In this document: positions 26,341 to 35,716 of the stretch, piece by piece
Layout of the letters: the number at the start of each line of letters is the position of its first letter
Position numbering within the stretch: the first letter of the stretch is position 1
From: Bacillota bacterium
GTDB taxonomy: Bacteria; Bacillota; Clostridia; Lachnospirales; Lachnospiraceae
Direction of reading: 5' to 3'
Assembly: GCA_029224465.1 (NCBI GenBank)
Contig: JAQXUQ010000006.1
Coordinates: 186,001-250,000, forward strand
DNA length: 64,000 nt
Position numbers and translations under genes: made by a program
The notes under the pieces: generated by a model
Told to the model about the DNA's origin: nothing
The model's input: the letters and a program-made list of their open reading frames with translations, nothing else
Databases searched by the model: none

Positions 26341-26666
26341 ACGAGCAGGGTATACTAAAGCTTTGCGATATCAAAGATATGGCCGAAAACGGCGCGATGC
26401 CGGATCTGAGACTGGTACCCATCGGGAGTGCGTACTACGAGGAGAGAACAGTCGGGTACCGCAGGTTATACGCCGCTGCCGGCGCTGATCAGCAGATCGA
26501 CGCAGTTGTGCGCACGTACTGCATGGACATTCCGGCTAGCGCAAAATATGTGATCGTAGACGGGGCGCAATACAGAATCGATAAACATCAGAAAATTATA
26601 GGCAGGGATTGTGTGGATCTTACCCTGATCAGACTGGAAGGTAATTATGATGTCGATGCAGGATAA
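26337..26666 (+). CDS. Head closure protein (gp7/SPP1 gp16-like)
   Basis: The 109-residue beta-rich protein lies second in the connector cassette. MPDLRLVPIGSAYYEERTVGYRRLY and DGAQYRIDKHQKI are consistent with a head-tail stopper. Assigned by order and size more than by motif. Confidence 0.7.
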   Translation: MNEQGILKLCDIKDMAENGAMPDLRLVPIGSAYYEERTVGYRRLYAAAGADQQIDAVVRTYCMDIPASAKYVIVDGAQYRIDKHQKIIGRDCVDLTLIRLEGNYDVDAG

Positions 26667-26982
26667 GCTGAAAAAAGTGAAATTAGCGCTGACGGGTATC
26701 GACGGACTAACCGTATACCACTACTGGCGGACAGGAAAAGCGCCGTATTGCATTTTCCGCGAAGACGCGGAGTCCGGCAGTGTATCAATGAATAACCACA
26801 ACTCAGAATTTGCACTTACGGTGTACGTTGAGTTGTTTACACACGTGGATTTTGATCCTCTTGCCGACAGCATTTCAGATGCGCTGAACTGTATTGACGG
26901 CATTAATTGTAGATACGACGGAGCTGTGTATGAAGACCAGACGAACCTGATTCATCACAGCTGGTCCCTCCAGGTGATATGA
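26647..26982 (+). CDS. Tail completion/terminator-like protein
   Basis: The 111-residue protein lies between the head-closure and gp10-like genes; the order varies between phages, but these proteins join head and tail. GGAAGGTAATT precedes the ATG. FALTVYVELFTHVDFDPLADSISDAL is a typical strand-helix pattern of tail-terminator proteins. Confidence 0.65.
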   Translation: MMSMQDKLKKVKLALTGIDGLTVYHYWRTGKAPYCIFREDAESGSVSMNNHNSEFALTVYVELFTHVDFDPLADSISDALNCIDGINCRYDGAVYEDQTNLIHHSWSLQVI

Positions 26983-27425
26983 TGGCACGATTTATTGGGG
27001 AATGCGTGCAGGACGCCATAGCAGAGCTGGATGAGATGAGCGGCAGGATGCTAGATATCTGCAAAATGGCAGTGTACTCCGGCGCGCATGTTGAGTTTGA
27101 GGCGATCAAGCAGCAAATATCCGCATTGGATGACTCAGCCATTAACCAGCACGGGCGCGCAGAGCTTTTAGCTGGTCTGAGCTCTTCCAAAATTAAGGTT
27201 GAGGGCGGAGGTGTATCCGCTGCCATTACGATGGCCGGGTACTTTACAGATCACACGGGTCGACTGGTTCCGCGCGCGCTAATTGCTCATGCCCTTAATA
27301 AGGGTACGTCGACCATGCAGGCGACGCATATGATCGATAAGGCTGTACGTAATTGTAGGTCAGACGTCGAAAAGGCGATGAAGGAAAGGACAGAAAAGGA
27401 GATTAGTTCAAATGGCAAACGGTAG
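26979..27425 (+). CDS. HK97 gp10-like tail component
   Basis: The 148-residue product overlaps the previous gene by 4 bases and the next by 14. The helical N-terminal half, the AITMAGYFTDHTGRLVPRALIAHALNKGTST segment, and position before the major tail protein agree with the gp10 family. Moderate certainty. Confidence 0.65.
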   Translation: MMARFIGECVQDAIAELDEMSGRMLDICKMAVYSGAHVEFEAIKQQISALDDSAINQHGRAELLAGLSSSKIKVEGGGVSAAITMAGYFTDHTGRLVPRALIAHALNKGTSTMQATHMIDKAVRNCRSDVEKAMKERTEKEISSNGKR

Positions 27426-28017
27426 AGTGATAACAGGATTTTCCAAGCCCTATGTTGCGCTGTATGACGCGAATGATGGGAATCCTAGGTACACCGGCGT
27501 AATACCTCTTGCCCGCGGTGTTCAGGTTTCGCTGGCTATAGCTACATCTGGAAACACACAGCTATACACGGACAATGTCAGTGGCGAAAATGTCGGTGGA
27601 AAGTTTACTAACGGAACGGTTACGCTTACAGTTGACGGGCTTAAGGATGACGCTCGCGAGCTCATTCAGGGCCTCAAAACGAAGTCGGAGGTCACGGTAG
27701 GATCCGCAAAGGTTAATGTGTACGACTATGACGACACACAGAAAGTACCATATGTGGGCATCGGATTCATTGTGCGATACATGGAGGACGGAGTAACAAC
27801 CTATGTTCCTGTCGTATTTCCCAAGGCGTCGTTTAGTGTTGACGGTCTAAAGGCTCAGTCGCAGGGTGAGAACATCAGCTTCCAGACACAGGAACTGACC
27901 GCGACATTGATGCGCGACGACTCGGCTACGCATAAATGGCGCAGGGTAGCGGATGCCCAAACAACGGAAGATCTTGCAGAAGCGGTTATAAAATCACTTC
28001 TCGGAGGCGCACAATGA
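27412..28017 (+). CDS. Major tail tube protein
   Basis: The 201-residue beta-rich protein polymerises into the tail tube. It has repeated strand patterns (GKFTNGTVTLTVDG, FIVRYMEDGVTTYVPVVFPKASFSVDGLKAQSQGENISFQTQELTATL) of phi13-type major tail proteins. It is followed by the overlapping tail chaperone genes, as expected. Confidence 0.88.
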   Translation: MANGRVITGFSKPYVALYDANDGNPRYTGVIPLARGVQVSLAIATSGNTQLYTDNVSGENVGGKFTNGTVTLTVDGLKDDARELIQGLKTKSEVTVGSAKVNVYDYDDTQKVPYVGIGFIVRYMEDGVTTYVPVVFPKASFSVDGLKAQSQGENISFQTQELTATLMRDDSATHKWRRVADAQTTEDLAEAVIKSLLGGAQ

Positions 28018-28373
28018 TTATCCACGGAAGAAATGTGTGCTTCCTCAAAACAGTTGGTGCTGCATGTGATATTCAGCGGTTATTTGATCGCACGGGCGGC
28101 GCTGACTGTTTTTTTAACGGATCCTACGCAGATATACAGTGCCGCGCAGCTGAGTTCATGGAATACCTTTCGATGGGATTCGAACAAAATGCTTTTTGGG
28201 AAGCCCGTGCGCGCGGTGAGGACTATCAAATCCACCCACTTGTGAAGGAAGAAGCCCTTACCCTCGATAACGACACATTCAACAAACTGTTTGCGGAGGC
28301 GCAGACAGAGTGGGTGAAGGACGGGGCAACCGTTAAAGGAAATACGACAGGAAAAAAAACAGACAGCCAATAG
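28014..28373 (+). CDS. Tail assembly chaperone, short form (gpG-like)
   Basis: ATG 28014 (after GGAGGCGCAC, overlapping the tail tube stop) gives 119 residues; the track's 27936 start is upstream of the natural one. The protein coats the tape measure during tail assembly. Near its end lies GGAAAAAAAAC (eight A, 28352-28359), a slippery site for a -1 shift. Confidence 0.85.
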   Translation: MIIHGRNVCFLKTVGAACDIQRLFDRTGGADCFFNGSYADIQCRAAEFMEYLSMGFEQNAFWEARARGEDYQIHPLVKEEALTLDNDTFNKLFAEAQTEWVKDGATVKGNTTGKKTDSQ

Positions 28374-28552
28374 TGCTGAATCTATCGTGGTTTTTATTTT
28401 ACGGAAGAATTTTGAATATGCCCCGACAGGAAATTATTGCTACGCGTTTTTCTGAAATGCTTGACATGATTACCTGTCTATCAATTTATAACGGGAATGT
28501 TGAACCAGATCACAGCATTAATGACTTTGATGACGCTATCCAGATTGAATAG
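28014..28552 (+). CDS. Tail assembly chaperone, -1 frameshift product (gpGT-like)
   Basis: If ribosomes slip back one base on AAAAAAAA at 28352-28359, the -1 frame is open for about 64 more codons, to TAG at 28550-28552, 9 bases before the tape measure ATG. The extension reads ...NRQPIVLNLSWFLFYGRIL, then RQEIIATRFSEML, ending DAIQIE. This fits the conserved gpG/gpGT frameshift of long-tailed phages and explains the 188-base gap between track ORFs. Confidence 0.85.
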
Positions 28553-28561
28553 GAGAGGAAC

Positions 28562-30271
28562 ATGGCGGTAACAATAGGCGCTAAAATCCGTCTGGACGGA
28601 GAGCGGGAATTTCGCCAGGCAATTGCCAATATCAATCAGCAGCAGAAAACTTTGCAGGCTGAACTGGATGCTACGCGTTCCGGATATGATAAAAATACAT
28701 CAGCTGAGACCAAAAATGCCGATGCGGCGAGAGTGCTCGAAAAGCAAATAAAGCTTCAGGAAGAGGCTGTTAAACGCTATAAAGAGATGGTTGATAAATC
28801 AACCGCCGCGACGGGAGAGAATTCTACGCAGACAGAGCAGCTGAAACAAAAGTATGCTGAAGCGCAGAAAAAATTGAACGTATTGAGCGGCGAGACCAGT
28901 GATGCCACAACTGCGACAACGGCATTCAGCGGGTCAACCAAGGATCTGGTTGAGTCGCTGGGTCTTGCCGCAGCAGCTACAAAGGCCCTAAAAGCTGGGT
29001 ATGAGGGGCTCAAGGGGACCATGTCCGATTTAGATGATCTCGCTACTGAGTCGGCGCAATCCGGGTTTGCTGCATCTACGATCCAAAAGTGGAACTACGC
29101 CGCAGAAATGGTTGATGTTGATTCCGGGTCCATTATAGCTGCGGCGACAAAGATGGAACGCCAGATGAGCTCCTCCGCCGATAAGTTTTCAGATCTTGGT
29201 GTTTCTGTTACCGATGCTAGCGGTAACATGCGCGACGTCGAGTCTGTGTTTAATGATACACTGGCAGCGCTAAGCAAGATCCCGAATGAAACGGAACGCG
29301 ACCAGAAGGCAATGGAGATCTTTGGAAGATCTGCAAACGAGCTCGCCGGTATTGTTGATGACGGCGGCAAGAGCCTCCGGGAATATGGGGATCGTGCGCA
29401 GAAGATGGGGCTGATCCTGTCTGATGATCTGATCGGAAGCGTAAACAGCGCGAAGGATGCGACGGATGAAGCAAAGGCCGCATGGGATGCTGCAAAAATG
29501 TCGTTGAATGCGCAGGTTTTATCCGACTTTGCTCCGGTTCTGAAAACAGCTGCAGAAATGGCAATGGATTTTTCACGCGCGGTCGCAAAGATACCGCAAC
29601 CTGTCCGCGATGTTGCCGTAGTAACAGTAACCGCAGCGGCTGGCGCCACAGCGCTTGTTAAGGCGTTTGAGGCCTTCTCTACCATAAAAACCATTGCGGC
29701 AGCTATTCCTGCGCTTGCATCCGGCATCGCCGCAACTGGTGCTGCTACTACAGCGGCGGCTACGCCTGTGGCTGGTTTTGGCGCGGCCCTGACAAGCGCC
29801 GCACCGGGGATTTTAGCCGTTGGCGCAGCTGCTGCGGGAATCGGAGCAGGGATCGGCATCGCTACTGCAGGAATTGGCGCTATGACGGCCGGAATTGGGA
29901 AAATGATGGAAAGCCTTACACCGGCGTCAGAGGGCGTGAAGACGCTTGCCAAAGATGGCGCAGTTGCGGCAACAGGGATCGCAGCTATCGGTTCCGCGAT
30001 GTCCCGGGCAGCGTTGCCCGCGGCGGGCCTTGCTATATCCATGACGGCTATCGCGGGCGCGTTAACAGTTATAAGTGCATTGGGCGGGATCGGATCCATA
30101 GCATCCTACGCAAGAACCGGTGGCGGAAATACACTGTACAGCAACAGCTATGGTGGAAACACATTTAACGTTTACGGATCAGGCCAAAGTTCGGAGGCCA
30201 TTGCAGGCACCGTAGCGTCTAAGCTAAATCAGCAGCGCAGGATCAGATCCCGAATGGGGGTGAATAGCTAA
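28562..30271 (+). CDS. Tail tape measure protein
   Basis: The 569-residue protein sets tail length; at roughly 1.5 angstrom per residue the tail would be about 85 nm, short for a siphovirus. The N-terminal part is coiled coil (NQQQKTLQAELDATRSGYDKN), the middle is Ala-rich, and a hydrophobic Ala/Gly region spans about residues 350-520. GGAGAGGAAC precedes the ATG. The last 50 residues are Gly/Ser/Asn-rich. Confidence 0.92.
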   Translation: MAVTIGAKIRLDGEREFRQAIANINQQQKTLQAELDATRSGYDKNTSAETKNADAARVLEKQIKLQEEAVKRYKEMVDKSTAATGENSTQTEQLKQKYAEAQKKLNVLSGETSDATTATTAFSGSTKDLVESLGLAAAATKALKAGYEGLKGTMSDLDDLATESAQSGFAASTIQKWNYAAEMVDVDSGSIIAAATKMERQMSSSADKFSDLGVSVTDASGNMRDVESVFNDTLAALSKIPNETERDQKAMEIFGRSANELAGIVDDGGKSLREYGDRAQKMGLILSDDLIGSVNSAKDATDEAKAAWDAAKMSLNAQVLSDFAPVLKTAAEMAMDFSRAVAKIPQPVRDVAVVTVTAAAGATALVKAFEAFSTIKTIAAAIPALASGIAATGAATTAAATPVAGFGAALTSAAPGILAVGAAAAGIGAGIGIATAGIGAMTAGIGKMMESLTPASEGVKTLAKDGAVAATGIAAIGSAMSRAALPAAGLAISMTAIAGALTVISALGGIGSIASYARTGGGNTLYSNSYGGNTFNVYGSGQSSEAIAGTVASKLNQQRRIRSRMGVNS

Positions 30272-32143
30272 ATGGCCCAGAACATTGACGGGTTTACTGA
30301 CATAGATGTTGTTAAGGATCTTACCTATTCCCACGAAAAAAGGCACTATACCTATTACATACGTCTGGATGTCCCATATTACCAGTACAATGATGCATGC
30401 CGCTCTAAGGATGGCATAGCATATTACATGTTTAACTACCTGCAAAGGGAAGTACAAATCGTTAACGATGTATTCCTCAATGTTAATGGCAGTTGGGGGT
30501 ACTGGAAGGCGCACAGTATTGATGGTACTTATCCAGCGCCGCGCAGGGTTTATTTTAAGAACAACAAGCGCGATAAGGTTACATATACATCGGATAACTG
30601 TATCGCAGAGGTTACGTACTACAGTAGGAAGGCGAATTTTTCTCCATACCTTTACGCAAATTCGACTTATATTAATCCAAACACACAGGAATTCGTCGGA
30701 TATATAGATAAAACAGAGACGTTCGAGCAGTATTCGCTGTCCTCTGCGACGATGTACTTTAAGAAACCGGCGGATTCTTCCTATCAAAGCGTGCCGTGCA
30801 CAATAGTCCGTAGCGACTGGTTCGGCCTAAAAATTTCTGCAAGCGCAAGCCTGGAACGTTCCGCTGAATATAATGTTTATTTCACCGCGACGGCAGACGA
30901 CGGAACAGCCAAGCGCATGATATTTAGCTCCTCGGGCACGAACTTTAGCGAAATGACGTTTTCTACGGTGGACGCTGCGGCAAGTGCCACGTGCATAGCG
31001 CCATCGGGGAGCGTGGAAAACGGGCATATAACTTTTCGCTGGCTTCATAGCACTGATAACGCCACAAAGCAATACGCATTTGATCTGCAATATAAGGAAT
31101 CTTCTTCTAATGACTGGACTGTTGTTGCGGACCACGTGGTATCCGATAGCTCTACGATAACTGCGGATATATCGGTTTCCGGTGTATACCAATGGCGCGT
31201 TAGGACGTACAATCAGTCGGATGCTCCGTCCAGCTGGGCCACCGCATCATTTGTAAACAAAATTGCTCTTACTCCGCCGTCATCCATATTAGCGTCAACA
31301 GCGGGGCGTCCTATTGTAACATGGGAATCATCTGTACAGCGTGCCTATCAGCTGCAGATGCTGTTAAATGGTAGCATTGTTTACGATTCCGGAGTAGTGT
31401 ACAGCGGGGAGTCGGAGCATTTCGTGGATCAATATTTTGATAGCAGCGTGTACTCGGTGAGGGTACGGGTATTTGATCTGCTGGGTGATTCCTCTGACTG
31501 GTCGGAGGCCACGTATCAGCAATCAACGGTTGATCCGCTGAACGCAACAGTTCTGCAGAATGAAAACGGGGGAATCAATATCACCGTTCCGTCGTCTGAC
31601 GTGTTTACAAAATACTATGTGAGGCGTAATGGCGTTCTGATTGCTAAACTGGATGGGCAATCTTTCCGGGATAAATACGCAATTGGCCGAACGAGCTATG
31701 AGGTCATAGGCGTTACAAAAAGTGATAATTCGTCCATCTATAGGACAACCATAAACGCCTTGTACCCGCACGCGATCATTATTGCGCATAACCAGATATT
31801 TGACGTTAATCGCAGGGCAGGCAATGCCGTTGATATATCAACCGGCAGTAGTCCAAATATGGAAAAGGTGCAGTTCCTGGGTGATACATACCCATCCTAT
31901 TATGCTTCCGGGTCACGATCAACGACATTCAGTATTGTGTTCACAAGTTCAGAGAACATAGAAGATCTTTTAGGCGGGCCTGTATTCTATGCGGATAATT
32001 TTGGAAATGGCGGCTGGTGTGCTGTTACCGGATATTCTAAAACAGATAATTTTGACAAATTCGACTCGGGGGATTACAGCAATGAGATTTCCCTGACGCT
32101 GGAGAGGGCGAACTATGACGAATCCATCAACTACGATCTATAG
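30272..32143 (+). CDS. Tail tip protein with fibronectin-III-like segments
   Basis: The 623-residue protein starts directly after the tape measure stop (TAAATGG) with GGGGGTGA upstream. The middle shows FnIII-like strands (YQWRVRTYNQSDAPSSWA; VRVRVFDLLGDSSDWSEATY). It probably sits at the distal tail, possibly in the Dit position. No catalytic motif seen. It overlaps the next gene by 29 bases. Confidence 0.75.
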   Translation: MAQNIDGFTDIDVVKDLTYSHEKRHYTYYIRLDVPYYQYNDACRSKDGIAYYMFNYLQREVQIVNDVFLNVNGSWGYWKAHSIDGTYPAPRRVYFKNNKRDKVTYTSDNCIAEVTYYSRKANFSPYLYANSTYINPNTQEFVGYIDKTETFEQYSLSSATMYFKKPADSSYQSVPCTIVRSDWFGLKISASASLERSAEYNVYFTATADDGTAKRMIFSSSGTNFSEMTFSTVDAAASATCIAPSGSVENGHITFRWLHSTDNATKQYAFDLQYKESSSNDWTVVADHVVSDSSTITADISVSGVYQWRVRTYNQSDAPSSWATASFVNKIALTPPSSILASTAGRPIVTWESSVQRAYQLQMLLNGSIVYDSGVVYSGESEHFVDQYFDSSVYSVRVRVFDLLGDSSDWSEATYQQSTVDPLNATVLQNENGGINITVPSSDVFTKYYVRRNGVLIAKLDGQSFRDKYAIGRTSYEVIGVTKSDNSSIYRTTINALYPHAIIIAHNQIFDVNRRAGNAVDISTGSSPNMEKVQFLGDTYPSYYASGSRSTTFSIVFTSSENIEDLLGGPVFYADNFGNGGWCAVTGYSKTDNFDKFDSGDYSNEISLTLERANYDESINYDL

Positions 32144-33191
32144 ATACAGAGTTGATATCGTTCGAAAGCATTTAAAAATAGGAGAAGCCAGAGCAGAGGC
32201 AGGTACGGTACGTTATGATTCCACCGCGGATGTTATGCGTTCTCTGCAATGTCAGGTGCCCTGTGACGGCTTCAGCATTCCGGACATTATCGAAATTACA
32301 GATAACAGACGGACGAGGGTGCCGCAGAGATTTGACCTGTTCAAGGATCGGATAAGACCAGTAATCGAGATTGGTGGAGATGAAATTACGCTTGGTGACT
32401 TTGTAGTCATCGCATCACCGACTACTATTATTAACGGCAGAGAGTACTACAATGTTGAGGCCTATGACGAAACCATGATCCTTAAGCAGGCTAAATGCCT
32501 GGAGCGAAAATACATCCCCGCTAATACCCTGTACATAGATGCCATAACTGAGTTATTAGTGGAATGCGGGCTATCAAACATCGTGCACGATGAGTGTGAT
32601 TTACGTACTACTATTGACAGAGAATTCGAAACTGGTACGGTGTACCTGCAAATAATAAACACACTGTTAGAAGAAATGGCATTTGCGCCGGTACATGCCG
32701 GCGGGGACGGTGCCATTCACCTGCAGCGGAAAACTGTAAAGTACTCCGCCGACTATACCTACACCGAACGAAATTCAACGATAATAGATAAGATTACTAA
32801 AAGCACTGATCTGTACAATATACCAAACGTACTGATAGGATACGTTTCGAATCCTGACATTGAAAAACCGTTAAAATACACGCGAACGAATTCGGATCCG
32901 AGCTCGAAGACGTCCACCTGGTCCCGCGGATACAATGTCGTCAGCGCGTACGAACTAAGCGACTGTCCTAATATCGAAACCCTTAAGGCCATTATTGATC
33001 AGAAGTATTTTGAATCTACGCAAGCAACAGAAAAAATAGAACTCGAAACAATGCCGGATGGTCCGCATGAGTATAACACCTATGTCAGCTGCTCTTCTGA
33101 CGGGGCTGAATCCCTGTTCGAGGAAGTCGCATGGACTTTATCCTTTGGTGGGACACTAACGCACACTTTGGAAAGAAAGGTATTCACATGA
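32115..33191 (+). CDS. Tail hub/Tal-like protein
   Basis: The 358-residue protein occupies the tail-associated hub position after the distal tail gene. IINTLLEEMAFAPVHAGGDGAIHLQ and IIDKITKSTDLYNIPNVLIG resemble gp27/Tal-type hub domains. No lysin domain is attached. It overlaps the next small gene by 4 bases. Confidence 0.7.
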   Translation: MTNPSTTIYRYRVDIVRKHLKIGEARAEAGTVRYDSTADVMRSLQCQVPCDGFSIPDIIEITDNRRTRVPQRFDLFKDRIRPVIEIGGDEITLGDFVVIASPTTIINGREYYNVEAYDETMILKQAKCLERKYIPANTLYIDAITELLVECGLSNIVHDECDLRTTIDREFETGTVYLQIINTLLEEMAFAPVHAGGDGAIHLQRKTVKYSADYTYTERNSTIIDKITKSTDLYNIPNVLIGYVSNPDIEKPLKYTRTNSDPSSKTSTWSRGYNVVSAYELSDCPNIETLKAIIDQKYFESTQATEKIELETMPDGPHEYNTYVSCSSDGAESLFEEVAWTLSFGGTLTHTLERKVFT

Positions 33192-33373
33192 TAATCGGGA
33201 CTATTGCATCTGTAGGGGACGGAGCTGCGTCTGTCATTATTGACAGCGAGGATACAGCCACCAAGAAGATGTATAAATCGATCAGTTCTTATTCCCCCAA
33301 GGTCGGAGATCGCGTACTGCTTGACAGGATTGGCGGGAGTTATGTCATTATCGGGTCGATTACGGGAAAATAA
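33188..33373 (+). CDS. Small beta-rich tail protein
   Basis: ATG 33188 overlaps the hub stop codon (ATGA). The 61-residue beta-barrel-like protein (MIIGTIASVGDGAASVIID, then VGDRVLLDRIGGSYVIIGSI) looks like a small OB-fold tail accessory. The longer track start is out of keeping with this overlap. Confidence 0.65.
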   Translation: MIIGTIASVGDGAASVIIDSEDTATKKMYKSISSYSPKVGDRVLLDRIGGSYVIIGSITGK

Positions 33374-33378
33374 GGTTT

Positions 33379-33633
33379 ATGGAATCTATCATCGTCGCGC
33401 TTATCAGCGGAGCGCTTGCACTAGCCGGCACTATTCTGTCGGTAAACGCCGGAAACAAGCACATCGAGGCAGAACTGGACAAGCATAATGCGATACAGGA
33501 CGAGCGGATCAGAGCGCTCACCGAAGCCGTCAATAGACATAATGATTTCGCGAGCCGTATTCCCCGATTGGAGCAGCGGATTGAGGATATGTCAAAACGA
33601 CTGGATAAAATTGAAGAGCACAAGGAGGTATAG
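33379..33633 (+). CDS. XhlA-like membrane-anchored lysis accessory
   Basis: The 84-residue protein has an N-terminal hydrophobic segment (IIVALISGALALAGTILSV) and a coiled-coil C-terminal half (RIPRLEQRIEDMSKRLDKIEE). It precedes the holin and lysin, like XhlA-type proteins that aid lysis. Confidence 0.7.
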   Translation: MESIIVALISGALALAGTILSVNAGNKHIEAELDKHNAIQDERIRALTEAVNRHNDFASRIPRLEQRIEDMSKRLDKIEEHKEV

Positions 33634-33636
33634 AAA

Positions 33637-33825
33637 ATGAGCAATAAGACATTTGACACACTGAGGTTGGTCGCAACTATTTGGGCGCCTATAGCAACCT
33701 TTATCGCAGCGATTCTCCCTATCTGGGGCGCGCCCCATGCCGAGGAGCTGATTAAGACCACCGCGGCATTAACTGTATTGCTAAATGCGCTGGTACAGGT
33801 ATTGCGCACACAGTACAACAAGTAA
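33637..33825 (+). CDS. Holin
   Basis: The 62-residue protein has two hydrophobic segments (about residues 9-29 and 39-55) with a short charged tail, ending LRTQYNK. It lies between the XhlA-like gene and the endolysin, so it likely forms the membrane lesion that releases the lysin. Confidence 0.85.
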   Translation: MSNKTFDTLRLVATIWAPIATFIAAILPIWGAPHAEELIKTTAALTVLLNALVQVLRTQYNK

Positions 33826-33842
33826 CTGAGAGGGGGCGATCC

Positions 33843-34526
33843 ATTATCTACTCTGCCGTTCAGTTTTTAGAGAAAATAAAACCCATGGTCATAGCCGACA
33901 TGCAGCAGTCGAAAATTCTGGCATCGCTGACTGCAGCTCAGGCATTGATCGAATCAGGACGCGGTAATTCGCAGTTGTCCGCTCCACCAAACAACAATCT
34001 GTTCGGAATGAAGGGCGCATATAATGGGCAATCGGTGTCCATGAAAACAAAGGAATACGTTGGCGGAAAATACATTACTATTACTGCTGCATTTCGCAAA
34101 TATCCCAGCTGGGCGGAGTCGATCGCGGATCACTCCGCTCTTTTTAATACACTTACCCGATACACCAATCTTCGCGGTGAACGGGACTACAGGAAAGCGT
34201 GTGCGAATGTACGTCTTGATGGGTACGCCACAAGTCCTACATATACGGATTCATTGATCCGCGTCATAGAGCAGTATCATCTGGACGATTGGGACCTACA
34301 GTCCGATGCATCAGATCGTTCCGTATCTTATGCCGTGCAAATTGCGGCATCGTGGCTGTATGTGCGGGAAGGCCCCGGAACAGATTATGATTACGCGCGA
34401 AACCGCGCAGGAGAGCCGTGTAGTCTTCCCTGCGGCATTGTTGTAGCGATCAGCGGAGAACGTGCCGGGTGGCTTCGCCTGCAGGGCACGTCATACTGGA
34501 TCAGCGCACAGTACGTAAGGCGATAG
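33843..34526 (+). CDS. Endolysin: glucosaminidase plus SH3 domain
   Basis: The enzyme cleaves peptidoglycan. A GH73-type domain (residues ~20-140; LTAAQALIESGRGNS with the catalytic Glu, NNLFGMKG) is followed by an SH3b domain (SWLYVREGPGTDYDYA to the end). The track's ATG 33885 has no ribosome binding site and cuts off the conserved first helix. The frame is open upstream, and ATT 33843 has GAGGGGG 7 bases before it and restores IYSAVQFLEKIKPMVI. ATT is a rare start, so 33885 remains the alternative. Confidence 0.85.
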   Translation: MIYSAVQFLEKIKPMVIADMQQSKILASLTAAQALIESGRGNSQLSAPPNNNLFGMKGAYNGQSVSMKTKEYVGGKYITITAAFRKYPSWAESIADHSALFNTLTRYTNLRGERDYRKACANVRLDGYATSPTYTDSLIRVIEQYHLDDWDLQSDASDRSVSYAVQIAASWLYVREGPGTDYDYARNRAGEPCSLPCGIVVAISGERAGWLRLQGTSYWISAQYVRR

Positions 34527-34536
34527 GAGGCAAAAA

Positions 34537-34860
34537 GTGAGACGCGGAACAACACCTACAATAAGCATAAATGTTACGGGCGAAACATTTGTCGGCAGCA
34601 GAGTATTCGTTACGATCGCGCAGGGTAAGTTACTAATCACCAAAACAGGCGCACAGGTAGGCATAACACCCGACATAGACCACAACAACAGCGTCGTCAC
34701 TGTAAGCCTGACACAGGAGGAAACCCTGTCGCTGGAAAAAGGGGAGGCACGGATTCAGATACGGTGGATCACTACGAATGGCCATGCTGCGGCATCACCG
34801 ATTAAGACAGTTAATATCGCGCCGATTCTGATGGACGGGGTGATCACGTATGGAGACTAA
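34537..34860 (+). CDS. Tail/baseplate accessory protein, unknown function
   Basis: The 107-residue beta-rich protein starts at GTG 34537 (GGAGGCAAAAA upstream). It has alternating strands (TISINVTGETFVGSRVFVTIAQ, then ARIQIRWITTNG). In related phages such proteins lie beside fibres and may be baseplate subunits. No certain family. It overlaps the next gene by 11 bases. Confidence 0.6.
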   Translation: MRRGTTPTISINVTGETFVGSRVFVTIAQGKLLITKTGAQVGITPDIDHNNSVVTVSLTQEETLSLEKGEARIQIRWITTNGHAAASPIKTVNIAPILMDGVITYGD

Positions 34861-35125
34861 TATACGACTGACATTAGCGCTGCAGGAAGAGGACCGGATC
34901 GGAATCAATGTAACAGATCCGGAACAGACAGATATCGACTGCAGCGACATTGTGAGAGTACTGGCTGAGGAATACAACGGGTCCTATGAGGTGACCCCGT
35001 CTGTTTACGAACAGTACCTTCCAACCGCTGATAAGTATCTTACGAGGGATGTTAATGTCCACAAGATCACCTACAGCGAAACGAGCAATGACACCGGTAC
35101 AACAGTTTATATAGCGAATGAATAA
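34850..35125 (+). CDS. Small fibre-region protein, unknown function
   Basis: The 91-residue product follows the previous gene with an 11-base overlap. LTLALQEEDRIGINVTD and KYLTRDVNVHKITYSETSN are beta-rich; the latter resembles joining segments of phage fibre proteins. Function unknown. Confidence 0.6.
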   Translation: METNIRLTLALQEEDRIGINVTDPEQTDIDCSDIVRVLAEEYNGSYEVTPSVYEQYLPTADKYLTRDVNVHKITYSETSNDTGTTVYIANE

Positions 35126-35138
35126 ATGAGGAGGCAGT

Positions 35139-35708
35139 ATGGCGGTAAACAAAGTTATCTATGCGGGCAAGACACTGATTGATCTTACGGGGGACACGGT
35201 CGCCGAAGGTGATGTCAAGAGCGGTATTACATTCCATAAAGCGGACGGCACTATTGTAACAGGAACGAACACATACGATTCCGATACAAGTGATGACACT
35301 GCAAAATTGAGTGAGATACTGTCTGGAAAAACGGCGCATGCACGTGGATCCAAACTTACCGGAACTATGGCCAACAATGGCGCAGTTTCCGGTACGATAG
35401 CAAAAAAAGCGGATGCATATACAATCCCGCAGGGCTATCACGATGGCTCCGGAAAAGTGCAGATTGCAGATGCCGAACAGCTGAAGCTTATCCCCGAGAA
35501 TATAAAAAGCGGGATTACGATCCTTGGAATAATTGGAGCTTACGGCGGTGAGAAAGTCACAGCGGAGGCTAAGACAGTGACCCCGTCAAGCAAAGAACAG
35601 ATTATTGTGCCTACATCGGCAGATTACATTTCACAGGTCACGGTAAAGGCAATACCGTACGTGGAGTCTGCTAATTCTGCCGGAGGAACAACAGCAGCCA
35701 TCGCGTGA
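35139..35708 (+). CDS. Tail fibre protein with repeat modules
   Basis: The 189-residue protein starts VIYAGKTLIDLTGDTV, a module that recurs at the start of the next gene. It also contains repeated units of the type KSGITxLGxxG seen in phage fibre repeats. It has GAGGAGG before the ATG and is separated from the next fibre gene by 8 bases. Probably a structural fibre or an adaptor for the following receptor-binding protein. Confidence 0.75.
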   Translation: MAVNKVIYAGKTLIDLTGDTVAEGDVKSGITFHKADGTIVTGTNTYDSDTSDDTAKLSEILSGKTAHARGSKLTGTMANNGAVSGTIAKKADAYTIPQGYHDGSGKVQIADAEQLKLIPENIKSGITILGIIGAYGGEKVTAEAKTVTPSSKEQIIVPTSADYISQVTVKAIPYVESANSAGGTTAAIA

Positions 35709-35716
35709 GGTGATAT

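Noticed and set aside
29095-30099. 334-codon minus-strand ORF of Ala/Ile/Pro-rich sequence
   Set aside because: It is the shadow of the Ala-rich tape measure gene.
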